Part shown: positions 1 through 8,304 of the stretch, one piece after another
Position numbering within the stretch: the stretch's first letter is position 1
Layout: each line of letters starts with the position of its first letter
Source: Flavobacteriales bacterium
Lineage (GTDB): Bacteria; Bacteroidota; Bacteroidia; Flavobacteriales_D; Sanyastnellaceae
Direction of reading: 5' to 3'
Length of the DNA stretch: 58,214 bases
Assembly: GCA_027491215.1 (NCBI GenBank)
Contig: JAIXWP010000097.1
Location: forward strand, 1-58,214
Program-made: the position numbers and the translations under genes
The notes under the pieces: generated by a model
Databases searched by the model: none
What the model was told of the DNA's origin: nothing
Seen by the model: the letters and a program-made list of their open reading frames with translations, nothing else

Positions 1-1533
1 CGGATGATGGTTTCAATGATTGCCGTGGATGAATCGCATTGTATCTCTCAATGGGGATATGATTTTCGTCCCTCATATCTTGAAATAGCTGCCATACGAG
101 AGTTTCACCCCACTGTTCCGGTGCTTGCTCTAACCGCTAGCGCCACTCCAGCTGTCGTTACAGACATCCAAGCGAAACTTCATTTCAAATTGGAGAATGT
201 GATCGGTACGAGCTTCGCTCGTCCGAATCTCGCATATGTAGTCATTGAACACGAGAATAAAGAAGATAAGCTTCTTGATATTTTGAAAAATGTTCCGGGC
301 AGCGCGGTGGTGTATTGTGGCACTCGTGCTCGCACCAAAGAAGTGGCTGAATTTCTCTACAGAAGAGGACACAGTGCTACCTTTTACCACGCAGGTCTAA
401 CGCATCAAGAAAAAGATGCGGCATTTAAACGATGGCTCAGAAATGAATCTCGCATTATCTGCGCGACCAATGCCTTCGGAATGGGCATCGACAAACCGGA
501 TGTACGCGTAGTCGTTCACATGGATGTACCAAGCACTCCCGAAGCATACTTCCAAGAAGCAGGGCGTGCAGGAAGAGATGGAAAAAAAGCCTACGGTGTG
601 TTGCTCTACAACAGGGGTGATTTAATTTCTCTTCGTGAAAAAGTAGAAGCAAAGTTCCCTCCTATCGATACCATTCGCCGCGTTTATCAAGCGCTGGGAA
701 ATAATTTCCAACTAGCAGTAGGCGCTGGAAAAGATGTACAGTTTGAGTTTAATCTTGCTGCATTCGTAAAGTCATTTCATCTCAAAGCTGCAGAAACAAT
801 GCATGCCTTGAATATTCTGGAAGCTGCGGAATACATAGCCCTTAGCGATAGCATTCACATGCCTTCGCGATGCACTATATCCATAAGTAAAGGAGATTTA
901 TATAGCTTTCAAGTAGCGCATGCCCAAATGGATGGTTTCATAAAGCAGTTGCTTCGCATGTATGGCGGACTATTCGATAATTATGTGCCTATCAAAGAAA
1001 GCGAAATTGCAAAGCAAATTCGAACATCCGATAAGGAAGTCATAAGCTTATTGTATTTATTACAAAAACAGAATGTGATCGACTACATTCCAGCAACGGA
1101 TACACCTAAGATTACCTACCTCACTGCTCGCGAAAGCGCAGAGCATTTGCGCTTATCAAAAGAGGTTTACGAAGATCGTCTCAAAGCAGAAACCGAACGC
1201 ATGGAAGGTATGATTCGCTACATGCAGCGCGATCGTTGTCGCAGCGTTCAACTTCTTGAATATTTCGGAGAAAAAGAGCCAGAAGCTTGCGGCAAATGCG
1301 ATATCTGTCGCGATAGAGCGAAGAAAGGTTTGGAGACCAAACAATATGAGCACTTATGGGAAGCGCTATCTGCTCAGCTCTTACATACTGCTCCTACTTT
1401 GGATGAAGTAGATAAACTGCTCCCTCAATTTGATGGTGAACTTTTACATAAAATGATTCGCTGGAAACTCGATCATCAAGAGCTCGTGCTTGATGACATG
1501 TTGCGCCTCTCGTTACCGGGGCTCGACGATTAG
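1..1533 (+). CDS. recQ: ATP-dependent DNA helicase RecQ (5' truncated)
   Basis: This is the 3' part of a RecQ-family 3'-5' DNA helicase used in recombinational repair. The frame is open to the left edge, so the Walker A region lies outside the window. The visible part begins just before the Walker B box (DESHCISQWGYDFRPSY, near residue 9 counted from base 4). It continues through the second RecA lobe, including QEAGRAGRDGK near residue 185. A RecQ zinc-binding domain follows with Cys at about 412, 429, 432 and 435 (C-x16-C-x2-C-x2-C), and then a winged-helix RQC region. It ends soon after RQC, and no HRDC domain is evident. The next gene starts 23 nt downstream on the same strand. Family assignment is secure; only the true start is unknown. 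Confidence 0.96.
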   Translation, partial: RMMVSMIAVDESHCISQWGYDFRPSYLEIAAIREFHPTVPVLALTASATPAVVTDIQAKLHFKLENVIGTSFARPNLAYVVIEHENKEDKLLDILKNVPGSAVVYCGTRARTKEVAEFLYRRGHSATFYHAGLTHQEKDAAFKRWLRNESRIICATNAFGMGIDKPDVRVVVHMDVPSTPEAYFQEAGRAGRDGKKAYGVLLYNRGDLISLREKVEAKFPPIDTIRRVYQALGNNFQLAVGAGKDVQFEFNLAAFVKSFHLKAAETMHALNILEAAEYIALSDSIHMPSRCTISISKGDLYSFQVAHAQMDGFIKQLLRMYGGLFDNYVPIKESEIAKQIRTSDKEVISLLYLLQKQNVIDYIPATDTPKITYLTARESAEHLRLSKEVYEDRLKAETERMEGMIRYMQRDRCRSVQLLEYFGEKEPEACGKCDICRDRAKKGLETKQYEHLWEALSAQLLHTAPTLDEVDKLLPQFDGELLHKMIRWKLDHQELVLDDMLRLSLPGLDD

Positions 1534-1544
1534 TCGCTTTGCCT

Positions 1545-1552
1545 TAGATTTG
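1545..1552 (+). promoter_or_regulatory. Bacteroidota -7 box (TAGATTTG) for the methyltransferase
   Basis: TAGATTTG matches the Bacteroidota -7 consensus TAnnTTTG and ends 4 nt before the ATG at 1557. If initiation occurs a few nt downstream, as is usual, the mRNA would have almost no leader. The -33 element would lie within the end of recQ, and no clear TTG is visible there. Confidence 0.55.
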
Positions 1553-1556
1553 CGGC

Positions 1557-2747
1557 ATGAATTCATTTGTCCAAATCAGCCTTAAGTCAGGAAAAGAACA
1601 CAGTATCCTTCGCCAACACCCTTGGATTTTTAGTGGTGCTATTCAAAAAATGGATGGTCTGCCAAAAAGCGGCGATATCGTAAACGTGCTTGACCACAAG
1701 GGAAATCAACTGGGAACGGGGCACTACTCGGAGGGAAGCATTGCTGTGCGCGTGTTTGCTTTTGGTAAAAACTACAATAACTCTACTGATTTCTGGATTC
1801 AAAAGATTCAAAACGCTTATGATGTAAGGAAAAATTTAGGGTTTGTCGATTCTGCAAATACTTCTATTTATCGATTAGTGCATGCTGAAGGAGATGGACT
1901 TCCAGGGTTAATCATCGACATCTATGGGAAGACAGCTGTTATTCAAAGCCACAGCGCTGGAATGCACCGTTTGAGAAATGAAATAAAAGACGCGCTCCTT
2001 CATGTTTACGGAGGCAAATTGGAAGCAATCTATGATAAGAGTGCGGAGAAGCTTTCCAAGAACTCATCAGAAACATCGAGCGATTCATATTTACATGGAA
2101 GCAAGCTTGACACTATCGCTTTAGAGCATGGTTGCAAGTTTCATATCGATTGGGAAGAAGGTCAAAAGACAGGATTCTTTATCGACCAACGTGAGAACAG
2201 AAAACTATTAGGCGAGCTTTCACAAGGAAAAAAAGTCCTCAATACTTTCTGCTATACTGGCGGATTCTCGGTGTATGCCCTCCGAGGCGGAGCAGAGATT
2301 GTTCACAGTCTTGACAGTAGTCAAAAGGCCCTAGACCTCACAGAATCTAATATCATCCTCAATGGCTTTGAAAATGCGAATCACAAAGTGATAAAAGCAG
2401 ATGCTGTGGATTACATGAAAAATCTGGAAGTGGATTATGACATCATCGTACTCGACCCTCCTGCATTTGCGAAGCATCTAAGTGCGCGTCACAAAGCGGT
2501 TCAAGGATATAAGCGTATAAATGAGGCCGCAATTAGTCAGATAAAACCAGGTGGAATTATTTTCACTTTCTCTTGCTCACAAGCGGTAGACAAACAACTC
2601 TTCACCAACACAGTGATTGCTTCAGCGATTAGTGCGGGAAGAAAAGTGCGTATCCTTCACCAATTGCACCAACCAGCAGATCACCCGATCAATGTATTCC
2701 ACCCAGAGGGAGAATACTTGAAAGGATTGGTATTGATGGTCGAATAA
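1557..2747 (+). CDS. Class I SAM-dependent 23S rRNA methyltransferase, RlmI-like
   Basis: The product has 396 residues, the usual length for the RlmI/RlmK family that methylates 23S rRNA cytosine C5 from S-adenosylmethionine. An N-terminal PUA-type RNA-binding segment (about residues 1-75, including HPWIFSGAI) is followed by a Rossmann methyltransferase domain. That domain has SAM motif I (FCYTGGFSVYALRGG, near 231), motif IV DPPAFAK (near 299) and a Cys-containing TFSCS segment (near 336) where the catalytic Cys of this family lies. The start is ATG 1557, placed directly after the TAGATTTG box. The stop is immediately followed by the stop of convergent hisS, with no gap. RlmI-like is the best call; the exact target base is inferred from the family. 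Confidence 0.88.
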   Translation: MNSFVQISLKSGKEHSILRQHPWIFSGAIQKMDGLPKSGDIVNVLDHKGNQLGTGHYSEGSIAVRVFAFGKNYNNSTDFWIQKIQNAYDVRKNLGFVDSANTSIYRLVHAEGDGLPGLIIDIYGKTAVIQSHSAGMHRLRNEIKDALLHVYGGKLEAIYDKSAEKLSKNSSETSSDSYLHGSKLDTIALEHGCKFHIDWEEGQKTGFFIDQRENRKLLGELSQGKKVLNTFCYTGGFSVYALRGGAEIVHSLDSSQKALDLTESNIILNGFENANHKVIKADAVDYMKNLEVDYDIIVLDPPAFAKHLSARHKAVQGYKRINEAAISQIKPGGIIFTFSCSQAVDKQLFTNTVIASAISAGRKVRILHQLHQPADHPINVFHPEGEYLKGLVLMVE

Positions 2748-4112
2748 TTATTTCAATTGCGCAATCAATTCTTCGAGTCGAAGATTGGCTTGCTCGCCTG
2801 ATTGCATATTCTTCAAAGCGATAGTGCCGTTTGCCATTTCATCTGCACCGATGATGGCTACAAACGGAATCTTCTTGTCATCTGCATATTTGAATTGCTT
2901 CTTCATCTTAGCAGCTTCAGGATAAATCTCTGCATTGATGCCTGCTTGTCTAATTTGGCGCAGGATGGGAAGCGAATAGATCTCTTCTGTTTCTCCGAAA
3001 TTTGCAAAAAGCAATTTCGTGGTTGCCCCAATTTCTTGTGGGAAAAGTTGAAGCTCTGTCATCACATCATAGATACGATCTGCACCGAAAGAAATACCAA
3101 CGCCGCTCAGGCCGGGCAATCCAAAAATACCAGTGAGGTCATCATAACGACCGCCGCCGCATATACTTCCCATTTGTACGCCGTTTGCTTTCACTTCGAA
3201 GATCGCTCCGGTGTAGTAATTCAATCCACGTGCTAGTGTAAGGTCCAATTCGAGCTTCGCTCTCTCTAGACCAACACTTGAAACTCTTGTCAATATATAT
3301 TGCACCTCTTCGATGCCTTTCATTGCTATTTCACTGGCTGAAAGAATGCCTCTGAGTTGCGTCAGTTTTTCTTCGTTGGATCCCGAAATATTCAATACCA
3401 AATTAATTACTTTCAATTGATCATCGTTGAATCCCTTTTCTCGCAACTCCTTCTCTACTCCATCCACTCCGATTTTATCCAGCTTATCGATGGCGATCGT
3501 CATATCCATCATCTGCGCCGCAGCGCCTGCCACTTCGGCAATGCCGCTGAGTATTTTTCTATTATTTAATTTTATGGAAAAATCAGGAAGTCCTAAATTG
3601 GTAAGTACTTCATCAAAAATCTGAATCAGTTCTACCTCGTTCAATAAACTATTGCTACCCACAACATCGACATCACATTGATAGAACTCGCGGTAGCGGC
3701 CCTTCTGAGGACGATCTGCACGCCATACAGGTTGAATTTGATAACGCTTGAACGGCAATGCCAATTGATTGTGGTTCATCACCACAAAGCGCGCAAAAGG
3801 AACTGTTAGGTCATATCGAAGAGCTCGGTCACAAATACTAAAACTCAATTTGCGCGAATCGCGCTGACTCAAAGCCGCGTCATCCGCGTCTTTTAAGTAG
3901 TCACCATTATTGAGCACTTTGAAAATAAGTTGGTCTCCTTCCTCTCCATATTTTCCTGTCAGTGTAGAAAGATTTTCCATTGTAGGTGTTTCCAATGGCA
4001 AATACCCAAAACGCTCGAATGTCTTTCTGATCACAGAAAAAATATAATTTCTCTTGACCATTACATCTGGTCCAAAATCTCTTGTTCCCTTCGGAATTCC
4101 AACTTGACTCAT
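2748..4112 (-). CDS. hisS: Histidyl-tRNA synthetase
   Basis: HisS charges tRNA-His with histidine in the cytosol. The 454-residue protein is a full-length class II synthetase. It opens with the expected PKGTRDFGP segment and carries the Arg-containing motif 2 region ([18 protein letters not shown]). It also has the HisA motifs [12 protein letters not shown] and [11 protein letters not shown] and an anticodon-binding domain over about the last 95 residues. The ATG at 4112 gives the canonical N-terminus. A tiny ORF (4135-4212) ends 22 nt upstream and a -7 box lies at 4228-4235, so the two are probably co-transcribed. Confidence 0.97.
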   Translation of the reverse strand: MSQVGIPKGTRDFGPDVMVKRNYIFSVIRKTFERFGYLPLETPTMENLSTLTGKYGEEGDQLIFKVLNNGDYLKDADDAALSQRDSRKLSFSICDRALRYDLTVPFARFVVMNHNQLALPFKRYQIQPVWRADRPQKGRYREFYQCDVDVVGSNSLLNEVELIQIFDEVLTNLGLPDFSIKLNNRKILSGIAEVAGAAAQMMDMTIAIDKLDKIGVDGVEKELREKGFNDDQLKVINLVLNISGSNEEKLTQLRGILSASEIAMKGIEEVQYILTRVSSVGLERAKLELDLTLARGLNYYTGAIFEVKANGVQMGSICGGGRYDDLTGIFGLPGLSGVGISFGADRIYDVMTELQLFPQEIGATTKLLFANFGETEEIYSLPILRQIRQAGINAEIYPEAAKMKKQFKYADDKKIPFVAIIGADEMANGTIALKNMQSGEQANLRLEELIAQLK

Positions 4113-4134
4113 ACCCTTGCTTCCTTATTATTGA

Positions 4135-4212
4135 TTATCGACGATTGCTGAACTTGTTCTTTGCAAAAACAATGATTAAAAGCAGCGCCAATCCTAGAAA
4201 TACGTAGTTCAT
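4135..4212 (-). CDS. Tiny single-pass membrane protein (25 aa), candidate
   Basis: A 25-codon frame begins with ATG at 4212 and ends with TAA at 4135. It encodes MNYVFLGLALLLIIVF followed by the basic tail AKNKFSNRR: one hydrophobic helix of about 15 residues and then a positively charged end. It is the first start codon downstream of the TATCTTTG box at 4228-4235 and lies 22 nt before hisS. The layout fits either a real small membrane protein or an upstream ORF influencing hisS. I recognise no family. The call rests on composition and position only. Confidence 0.45.
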   Translation of the reverse strand: MNYVFLGLALLLIIVFAKNKFSNRR

Positions 4213-4227
4213 TTGATATAATTTTTA

Positions 4228-4235
4228 CAAAGATA
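4228..4235 (-). promoter_or_regulatory. -7 box (TATCTTTG) for tiny ORF and hisS
   Basis: Read on the minus strand this is TATCTTTG, an exact TAnnTTTG match, 15 nt before the ATG at 4212. It lies one base pair from the plus-strand -7 box at 4237-4244, so the two promoters are back to back. Confidence 0.6.
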
Positions 4236-4236
4236 G

Positions 4237-4244
4237 TAAGTTTG
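4237..4244 (+). promoter_or_regulatory. -7 box (TAAGTTTG) for the WD40 gene
   Basis: TAAGTTTG is followed by 4 nt and then the GTG start at 4249. A TTTG at 4212-4215 lies 21 bp upstream, a suitable distance for the Bacteroidota -33 element. The promoter therefore predicts a leaderless transcript starting at or near the GTG. Confidence 0.6.
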
Positions 4245-4248
4245 TAAA

Positions 4249-5142
4249 GTGAAAGTCCTACGAACCAATACGGAACATGCGGCCTCTGTCTATACTCTGA
4301 CAGCAGGAAGCGACCGCGCATCATTCTTCAGCGGTGCGGGAGATAAGTTCGTTGTCAAATGGAATAGCGATACATTGCAGCAAGACGCTTTCGCTGTAAA
4401 ACTGGAGCAACCTGTTTTTTCTCTTCTTCATATTCCATCCTTTCAACTGCTTGTCATTGGTACCTCTCAAGGAGATTTGCATATTGTTGATCTAGTAGAT
4501 AAAAAAGAGATCAGACATTTCACCACGCATCGACTCGGAATCTACTCTTTGCTTTATAATGAAAAAGAAAAGCAATTAATTGTCGCGGCGGGAGATGGAA
4601 GTTTTAGCATTTGGCACCTGCCCTCATTTGAACTCGTACGCCACATTCCACTTGGAGAGTTTAAGCTTCGAGCATTAGCGCTAACGGTGGATGGTTATCA
4701 ATTAGCCATCGCTTGCGGAGATGAGAAAATCAGAATCTTCGAGACTTTTTTCTACAATGAAATATATACCCTTCAAGGGCATAAGGACGGAGTGACCAGT
4801 CTGTGTTATCACCCGACAAAAAATGCATTGATGAGTGGTGGTAAAGACGGACTGCTAAAGATTTGGAACACAAAAGAGGATTATAAACTCTTGCTAGAAC
4901 TACCAGCGCACTACAGCACCATCTACCACATCTCTTTTTCTCCGAACAAAAAAAATATGCTGACTACCTCGCGGGATAAGTCATACAAACTGTGGGATGC
5001 AGAAACTTTGGAAGTGAAAGCTAAACAAGAAGCAAGCGGAACAGGACATACACATAGTGTGAATGCTGCATTGTGGCTCGACGACGAGCATTTCATCACC
5101 GCAGGTGATGATCGTAAAATCACATTAAATCAAGTAGATTAA
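4249..5142 (+). CDS. WD40-repeat protein
   Basis: The 297-residue protein consists almost entirely of WD40 blades. Clear late repeats end in LKIWNTKED, YKLWDAETLE and ITLNQVD, each preceded by an H-x-x-x-V/I opening such as HKDGVTSLCYHP and HYSTIYHISFSP; about seven blades fit the length. There is no signal peptide or attached enzyme domain, so it is a free-standing cytosolic scaffold. The start is GTG, supported by the -7 box 4 nt upstream. Its stop overlaps the convergent stop of the next gene (shared TTAA). The binding partner is unknown. Confidence 0.88.
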   Translation: MKVLRTNTEHAASVYTLTAGSDRASFFSGAGDKFVVKWNSDTLQQDAFAVKLEQPVFSLLHIPSFQLLVIGTSQGDLHIVDLVDKKEIRHFTTHRLGIYSLLYNEKEKQLIVAAGDGSFSIWHLPSFELVRHIPLGEFKLRALALTVDGYQLAIACGDEKIRIFETFFYNEIYTLQGHKDGVTSLCYHPTKNALMSGGKDGLLKIWNTKEDYKLLLELPAHYSTIYHISFSPNKKNMLTTSRDKSYKLWDAETLEVKAKQEASGTGHTHSVNAALWLDDEHFITAGDDRKITLNQVD

Positions 5143-6272
5143 GGGCTCACCAAATTGATGGTGAACATCGTATAGAAGCTATTCGTCAGATCATTCTCGA
5201 TAGCGAACGGCTGTTCTCCAAAGAAGCCTCTGAAGAAGTCTTGACCATCTGCTAACTCATCTACGTTATAGCTGTAATTGTATCGATATCCCACTTGCCA
5301 TGATAGCCAAATGAAGCTTTTGATAGAGCGTTCATAAACTGCTCTGAATCGCAATTCACTTCTTCGAAGCACAAAAGTTGATTCACTTTCTTGAAACACA
5401 CTTGGCTTAGATAGCACATAAGAATTTCCTTCTAGTTCATATCCAATTAAAAGAAGACTGCGGCTAGAGAACGTTCTGCGGTAGTGTCCACGGGCTGGAG
5501 CGAGAATTTCCACTCCCCATTTACGCGAAGGTGCTGTCCAGTTGAGAAGGAACACTGGAATGTAGTTTAATTCCCCTGCACGATAATTTCTTGTAGCACC
5601 AAAACCGATCATTTTGCGATCACTTGGTTTCCATCCAAAGATTCCCGCCGCCGAAAAAGTAGGCATGTGCATGTCTTGGAAGTCACCGAAATTATAATCG
5701 CCATTCCAATCTTGAGAAGCTTGTAAAATTAAGAACTGACGTTCATTAAGAGGCTTAAATACTGTAGCGCTAAAACCCATGGATCGAAGGGTTGACTCTT
5801 CGATCGTTTGTTGCATAGGTGGATATAAGATCGGATTTTGAGCTGGATTTCGATCTACAGGATTTACGAGGGTATAATCATTCTGAAGATAGTTCGCACC
5901 GAGTTGAATGATGATGTTGTTTCTAGATATTACCGGAATATTAGCGTTGAAACGTGGACCACCGCTGCTTTTGATAGCAGTGGATTGCCCGGGATAATTA
6001 ATCGTTGTATTTAAAATAGATGCATTATAGGCACCACTATTTAATTGATGTCTTGCTTGATAATCGTATCCAATTGTAATGAATTTAGCAGGACTGAGGT
6101 CAAGCACTTTGCTCGTGCAAAAGCGCTTGACACCAGGATCTGCAAAGTCCACATTATCGTACATCGAGAAGTCTTCTTCTTCTACGAGCGTGTCAGTAGC
6201 AAGTGAGTCCACTTGTGCGTGCAATGAAATGCTTGCTCCCAGAAGGAGAACAATAGAGAGAATACGATTCAT
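5139..6272 (-). CDS. Outer-membrane beta-barrel-like protein (DUF6268-like)
   Basis: I start this gene at 6272 (MNRILSIVLLLGASISLHAQ), which gives a clean signal peptide cut after HAQ. A longer in-frame ATG at 6305 would bury the signal peptide. The mature part has alternating strands rich in aromatic residues (KFITIGYDYQARHQLNSG, WKPSDRKMIGFGATRNYRAG, WLSWQVGYRYNYSYNVDE), as in a beta-barrel. It resembles Bacteroidota DUF6268 outer-membrane proteins. It is last in a minus-strand unit with the DUF2147 protein and a lipoprotein. No substrate can be assigned. Confidence 0.75.
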   Translation of the reverse strand: MNRILSIVLLLGASISLHAQVDSLATDTLVEEEDFSMYDNVDFADPGVKRFCTSKVLDLSPAKFITIGYDYQARHQLNSGAYNASILNTTINYPGQSTAIKSSGGPRFNANIPVISRNNIIIQLGANYLQNDYTLVNPVDRNPAQNPILYPPMQQTIEESTLRSMGFSATVFKPLNERQFLILQASQDWNGDYNFGDFQDMHMPTFSAAGIFGWKPSDRKMIGFGATRNYRAGELNYIPVFLLNWTAPSRKWGVEILAPARGHYRRTFSSRSLLLIGYELEGNSYVLSKPSVFQESESTFVLRRSELRFRAVYERSIKSFIWLSWQVGYRYNYSYNVDELADGQDFFRGFFGEQPFAIENDLTNSFYTMFTINLVSP

Positions 6273-6277
6273 AAAAA

Positions 6278-6736
6278 CTATTTCTTGATTTCTAAGCGCT
6301 TCCAAACATCCGTTCTACCAAGCGCTTCAACGCCGATATACCCGCGGATTTCAAGGGTGTTGTCGTCCTTCATACGAATCACACATTTATAGGTGCTGCC
6401 GTTTTCTGGATCGTAAATCGTGCCCTCAGACCACTCCTTATTTCCTTTGTAGATGAAGTCTTTCAACAATCTGTAACCCTTAAGAGGTGTATTTCTTAGC
6501 GCTTCTTCAGGATTGTTTTTATCCACTTTTGGCTTTCCTGTTTCAGGATCATTTGGCTCTTTTAACCAAACAATTTTACCATAAAATTTAGTTCCAATTT
6601 TTTCCACCTTCACACGAGCCTTGCCGTGACTGGGTTCCCATACTCCAACTAATTTATCCGCGTTGGCATCTTGCGCACTAGCAAATACTGGCAGCATGAG
6701 CGCCATTGCGAAAAACAAAATCATTCTCTTCATCAT
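6278..6736 (-). CDS. DUF2147 secreted protein
   Basis: The 152-residue protein has a signal peptide (MMKRMILFFAMALMLPVFASA, cut before QDANAD) and then a single DUF2147 domain. That domain is recognisable from VGVWEPSHGKARVKVEK, FYGKIVWLKEPNDPETGKP and LEIRGYIGVEALGRTDVWKR. DUF2147 proteins are small periplasmic or exported proteins of unknown biochemical role. It begins 4 nt after the upstream lipoprotein stop, and the beta-barrel gene follows 5 nt downstream, so the three are an operon. Either of the two adjacent ATGs could be the start. Confidence 0.88.
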   Translation of the reverse strand: MMKRMILFFAMALMLPVFASAQDANADKLVGVWEPSHGKARVKVEKIGTKFYGKIVWLKEPNDPETGKPKVDKNNPEEALRNTPLKGYRLLKDFIYKGNKEWSEGTIYDPENGSTYKCVIRMKDDNTLEIRGYIGVEALGRTDVWKRLEIKK

Positions 6737-6740
6737 AGGA

Positions 6741-7238
6741 TTAATCTTTTAATGTTAATTCAAATTCAACAACTGCCTTGTATGAAATGTTGCCGTCCTT
6801 ATCAGCACGCAATTCTGCATCGGCAACGAATAGCATTTCCTTTTGCTTAAATAATTCCACCAAATCCGCCTCTGCTGAAGGTATGAGTGAAATGCTTGAA
6901 GCCCCTTCTGGTACTGGATTAAGCACAGCAGATTGAATCATACTTGCATCATTCGAAGTACATTGTAAGGTGATGTTTGAAATCTCGTTGAACATTAACG
7001 AGTCAGTAGAAGTAAGCTTAACGCTTTTAATTTTCACACTCTCAACATTCTCAGCGGTTGTTCCTGCTTTAATTTTATTTAAATCAATAAGCATAGAACC
7101 CTGCAAAGTGTTAGATCCCTCGAATAACGGGCCTTCTGCACTGAGTGTGATTTCTTCAGATGTAAAGACAACCTTCTCTTCATGACCGCATGAAGTGAAT
7201 AGGATTGCACAAATAGATAGAATGGATAGGTATTTCAT
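6741..7238 (-). CDS. Hypothetical lipoprotein
   Basis: The 165-residue protein begins MKYLSILSICAILFTSCGHEE, a type II signal peptide with lipobox FTSC, so it is membrane anchored at Cys17. The mature part is predicted all-beta with no cysteines or obvious active-site motif (SKVTF-type strands such as EEITLSAEGPLFEGSNTLQGS). No family is recognised. It is first in the unit with the DUF2147 and beta-barrel genes. A -7 box (7256-7263) lies 17 nt upstream of its start. Confidence 0.8.
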   Translation of the reverse strand: MKYLSILSICAILFTSCGHEEKVVFTSEEITLSAEGPLFEGSNTLQGSMLIDLNKIKAGTTAENVESVKIKSVKLTSTDSLMFNEISNITLQCTSNDASMIQSAVLNPVPEGASSISLIPSAEADLVELFKQKEMLFVADAELRADKDGNISYKAVVEFELTLKD

Positions 7239-7255
7239 AAGTCTTGTTTACTTTT

Positions 7256-7263
7256 CAAATATA
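7256..7263 (-). promoter_or_regulatory. -7 box (TATATTTG) for lipoprotein operon
   Basis: On the minus strand TATATTTG is an exact TAnnTTTG match ending 17 nt before the ATG at 7238. It drives the three-gene unit running down to 5139. Confidence 0.55.
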
Positions 7264-7309
7264 TTAATTTGAGCCATACACAAGACCGTGCCAAAAGAAA
7301 TGACGGTTT

Positions 7310-7384
7310 TTAGCGAGCCATCAAAAGGTAAAAGCTAATAGCGGTAACTGCGAACAGCAACCATTTTTTTGTTCTCGGATGCAT
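7310..7384 (-). CDS. Tiny single-pass membrane protein (24 aa), candidate
   Basis: An ATG at 7384 opens a 24-codon frame, MHPRTKKWLLFAVTAISFYL then LMAR, stopping with TAA at 7310. It has a basic N-terminus (R, K, K) and one hydrophobic segment of about 15 residues, so it resembles a small inner-membrane protein. It stands alone in a 334-nt interval between divergent genes. I see no TAnnTTTG box upstream. I do not recognise a family; evidence is composition alone. Confidence 0.38.
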   Translation of the reverse strand: MHPRTKKWLLFAVTAISFYLLMAR

Positions 7385-7572
7385 AATTTGAGCATTGGTT
7401 AAAGCTTCAACAGGTTATTCCTGATGCCTTACAAAAGTGTTGGCAAAAGCCCAAGATATTAACACGATATACAGGAGTTATCAAAAGTCAAAAGTGAAAA
7501 ACGAACAATTGAAGAATCCTGCCGTTTATGGGCATCTTTTTTGTTTCTTTACTGCATCAATTACTTCTAATA
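7385..7572. other. Intergenic region upstream of the SIMPL gene
   Basis: This interval lies between the tiny ORF and the SIMPL protein start. It is AT-rich and contains no convincing TAnnTTTG box on either strand, no hairpin with a T-tract and no RNA gene that I can recognise. Confidence 0.5.
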
Positions 7573-8298
7573 ATGAAACAAGCCTTAGGTTCTATTTTTA
7601 TTGCAGCATCAGTTGTTATCGCAGCCGCTCTTTTTTCTTATACCTACGCCAATCGCCATAAAGCAGAAGATGTTATCTTCGTTACAGGTCTTGGTTCAAA
7701 AGATTTCATTTCAGATTTAATTGTTTGGGAAGGTTCATTTTCAAGAACCAGTTTCAATCTTGCAGAGGCCAGTGAAGAACTTAATAAAGATCGTGAGATC
7801 ATCAAAGAATTCCTTTCTTCGAAAGGTGTACCAGCAGAATCTATCATTTTTTCAGCAGTGAATATTGAAAAGCAATTCGACTCTCGCTATGAAGGCGAGC
7901 GATACATTTCCATTTTTGCTGGATATGGTCTTACCCAACGAGTGACTATTGAATCTAATGAAGTAGATAAAATTGAAAGCGTATCTCGTGAGGTTACAGA
8001 ACTCATTAATTCAGGAATAGAATTTTATTCCAGCGAGCCGCAATACTACTTTACTAAACTTGCTGAACTTAAAATCGAAATGATTGCTGCTGCAACGCAA
8101 GACGCAAAAGTGAGAGCAGAACAAATAGCATTGAATGCAGGTGGAAACCTTGGTAACTTAAGAAATGCCAACATGGGTATATTTCAAATTACTGCACAAA
8201 ACTCATCAGAAGATTATAGCTGGGGCGGTACTTTCAATACATCATCCAAGAGAAAAACTGCATCTATCACCATGCGCTTGGAATACCAAGTGGATTAA
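7573..8298 (+). CDS. SIMPL domain (DUF541) membrane-anchored protein
   Basis: I start at ATG 7573 (MKQALGSIFIAASVVIAAALF), which puts a single N-terminal membrane anchor at residues 5-24; the longer frame upstream adds 15 unlikely residues. The rest matches the SIMPL/DUF541 fold: VTGLGSKDF..SDLIVWEGSFSR, then SKGVPAESIIFSAVNIEK and a long helix (KLAELKIEMIAAATQDAKVRAEQIA), ending with beta strands (ASITMRLEYQVD). SIMPL proteins are periplasmic or outer-membrane proteins of poorly defined function. The LysM gene begins 6 nt after its stop, so the two form an operon. Confidence 0.82.
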   Translation: MKQALGSIFIAASVVIAAALFSYTYANRHKAEDVIFVTGLGSKDFISDLIVWEGSFSRTSFNLAEASEELNKDREIIKEFLSSKGVPAESIIFSAVNIEKQFDSRYEGERYISIFAGYGLTQRVTIESNEVDKIESVSREVTELINSGIEFYSSEPQYYFTKLAELKIEMIAAATQDAKVRAEQIALNAGGNLGNLRNANMGIFQITAQNSSEDYSWGGTFNTSSKRKTASITMRLEYQVD

Positions 8299-8304
8299 TA
8301 GCCT

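Noticed and set aside
2802-3236. 144-codon plus-strand frame within hisS
   Set aside because: Antisense shadow of a fully conserved synthetase with no start context or recognisable product.
4109-4324. 71-codon minus-strand frame overlapping hisS start and WD40 start
   Set aside because: It crosses two back-to-back promoters, has mixed composition and no signal; the 25-codon frame inside the same gap fits the promoter better.
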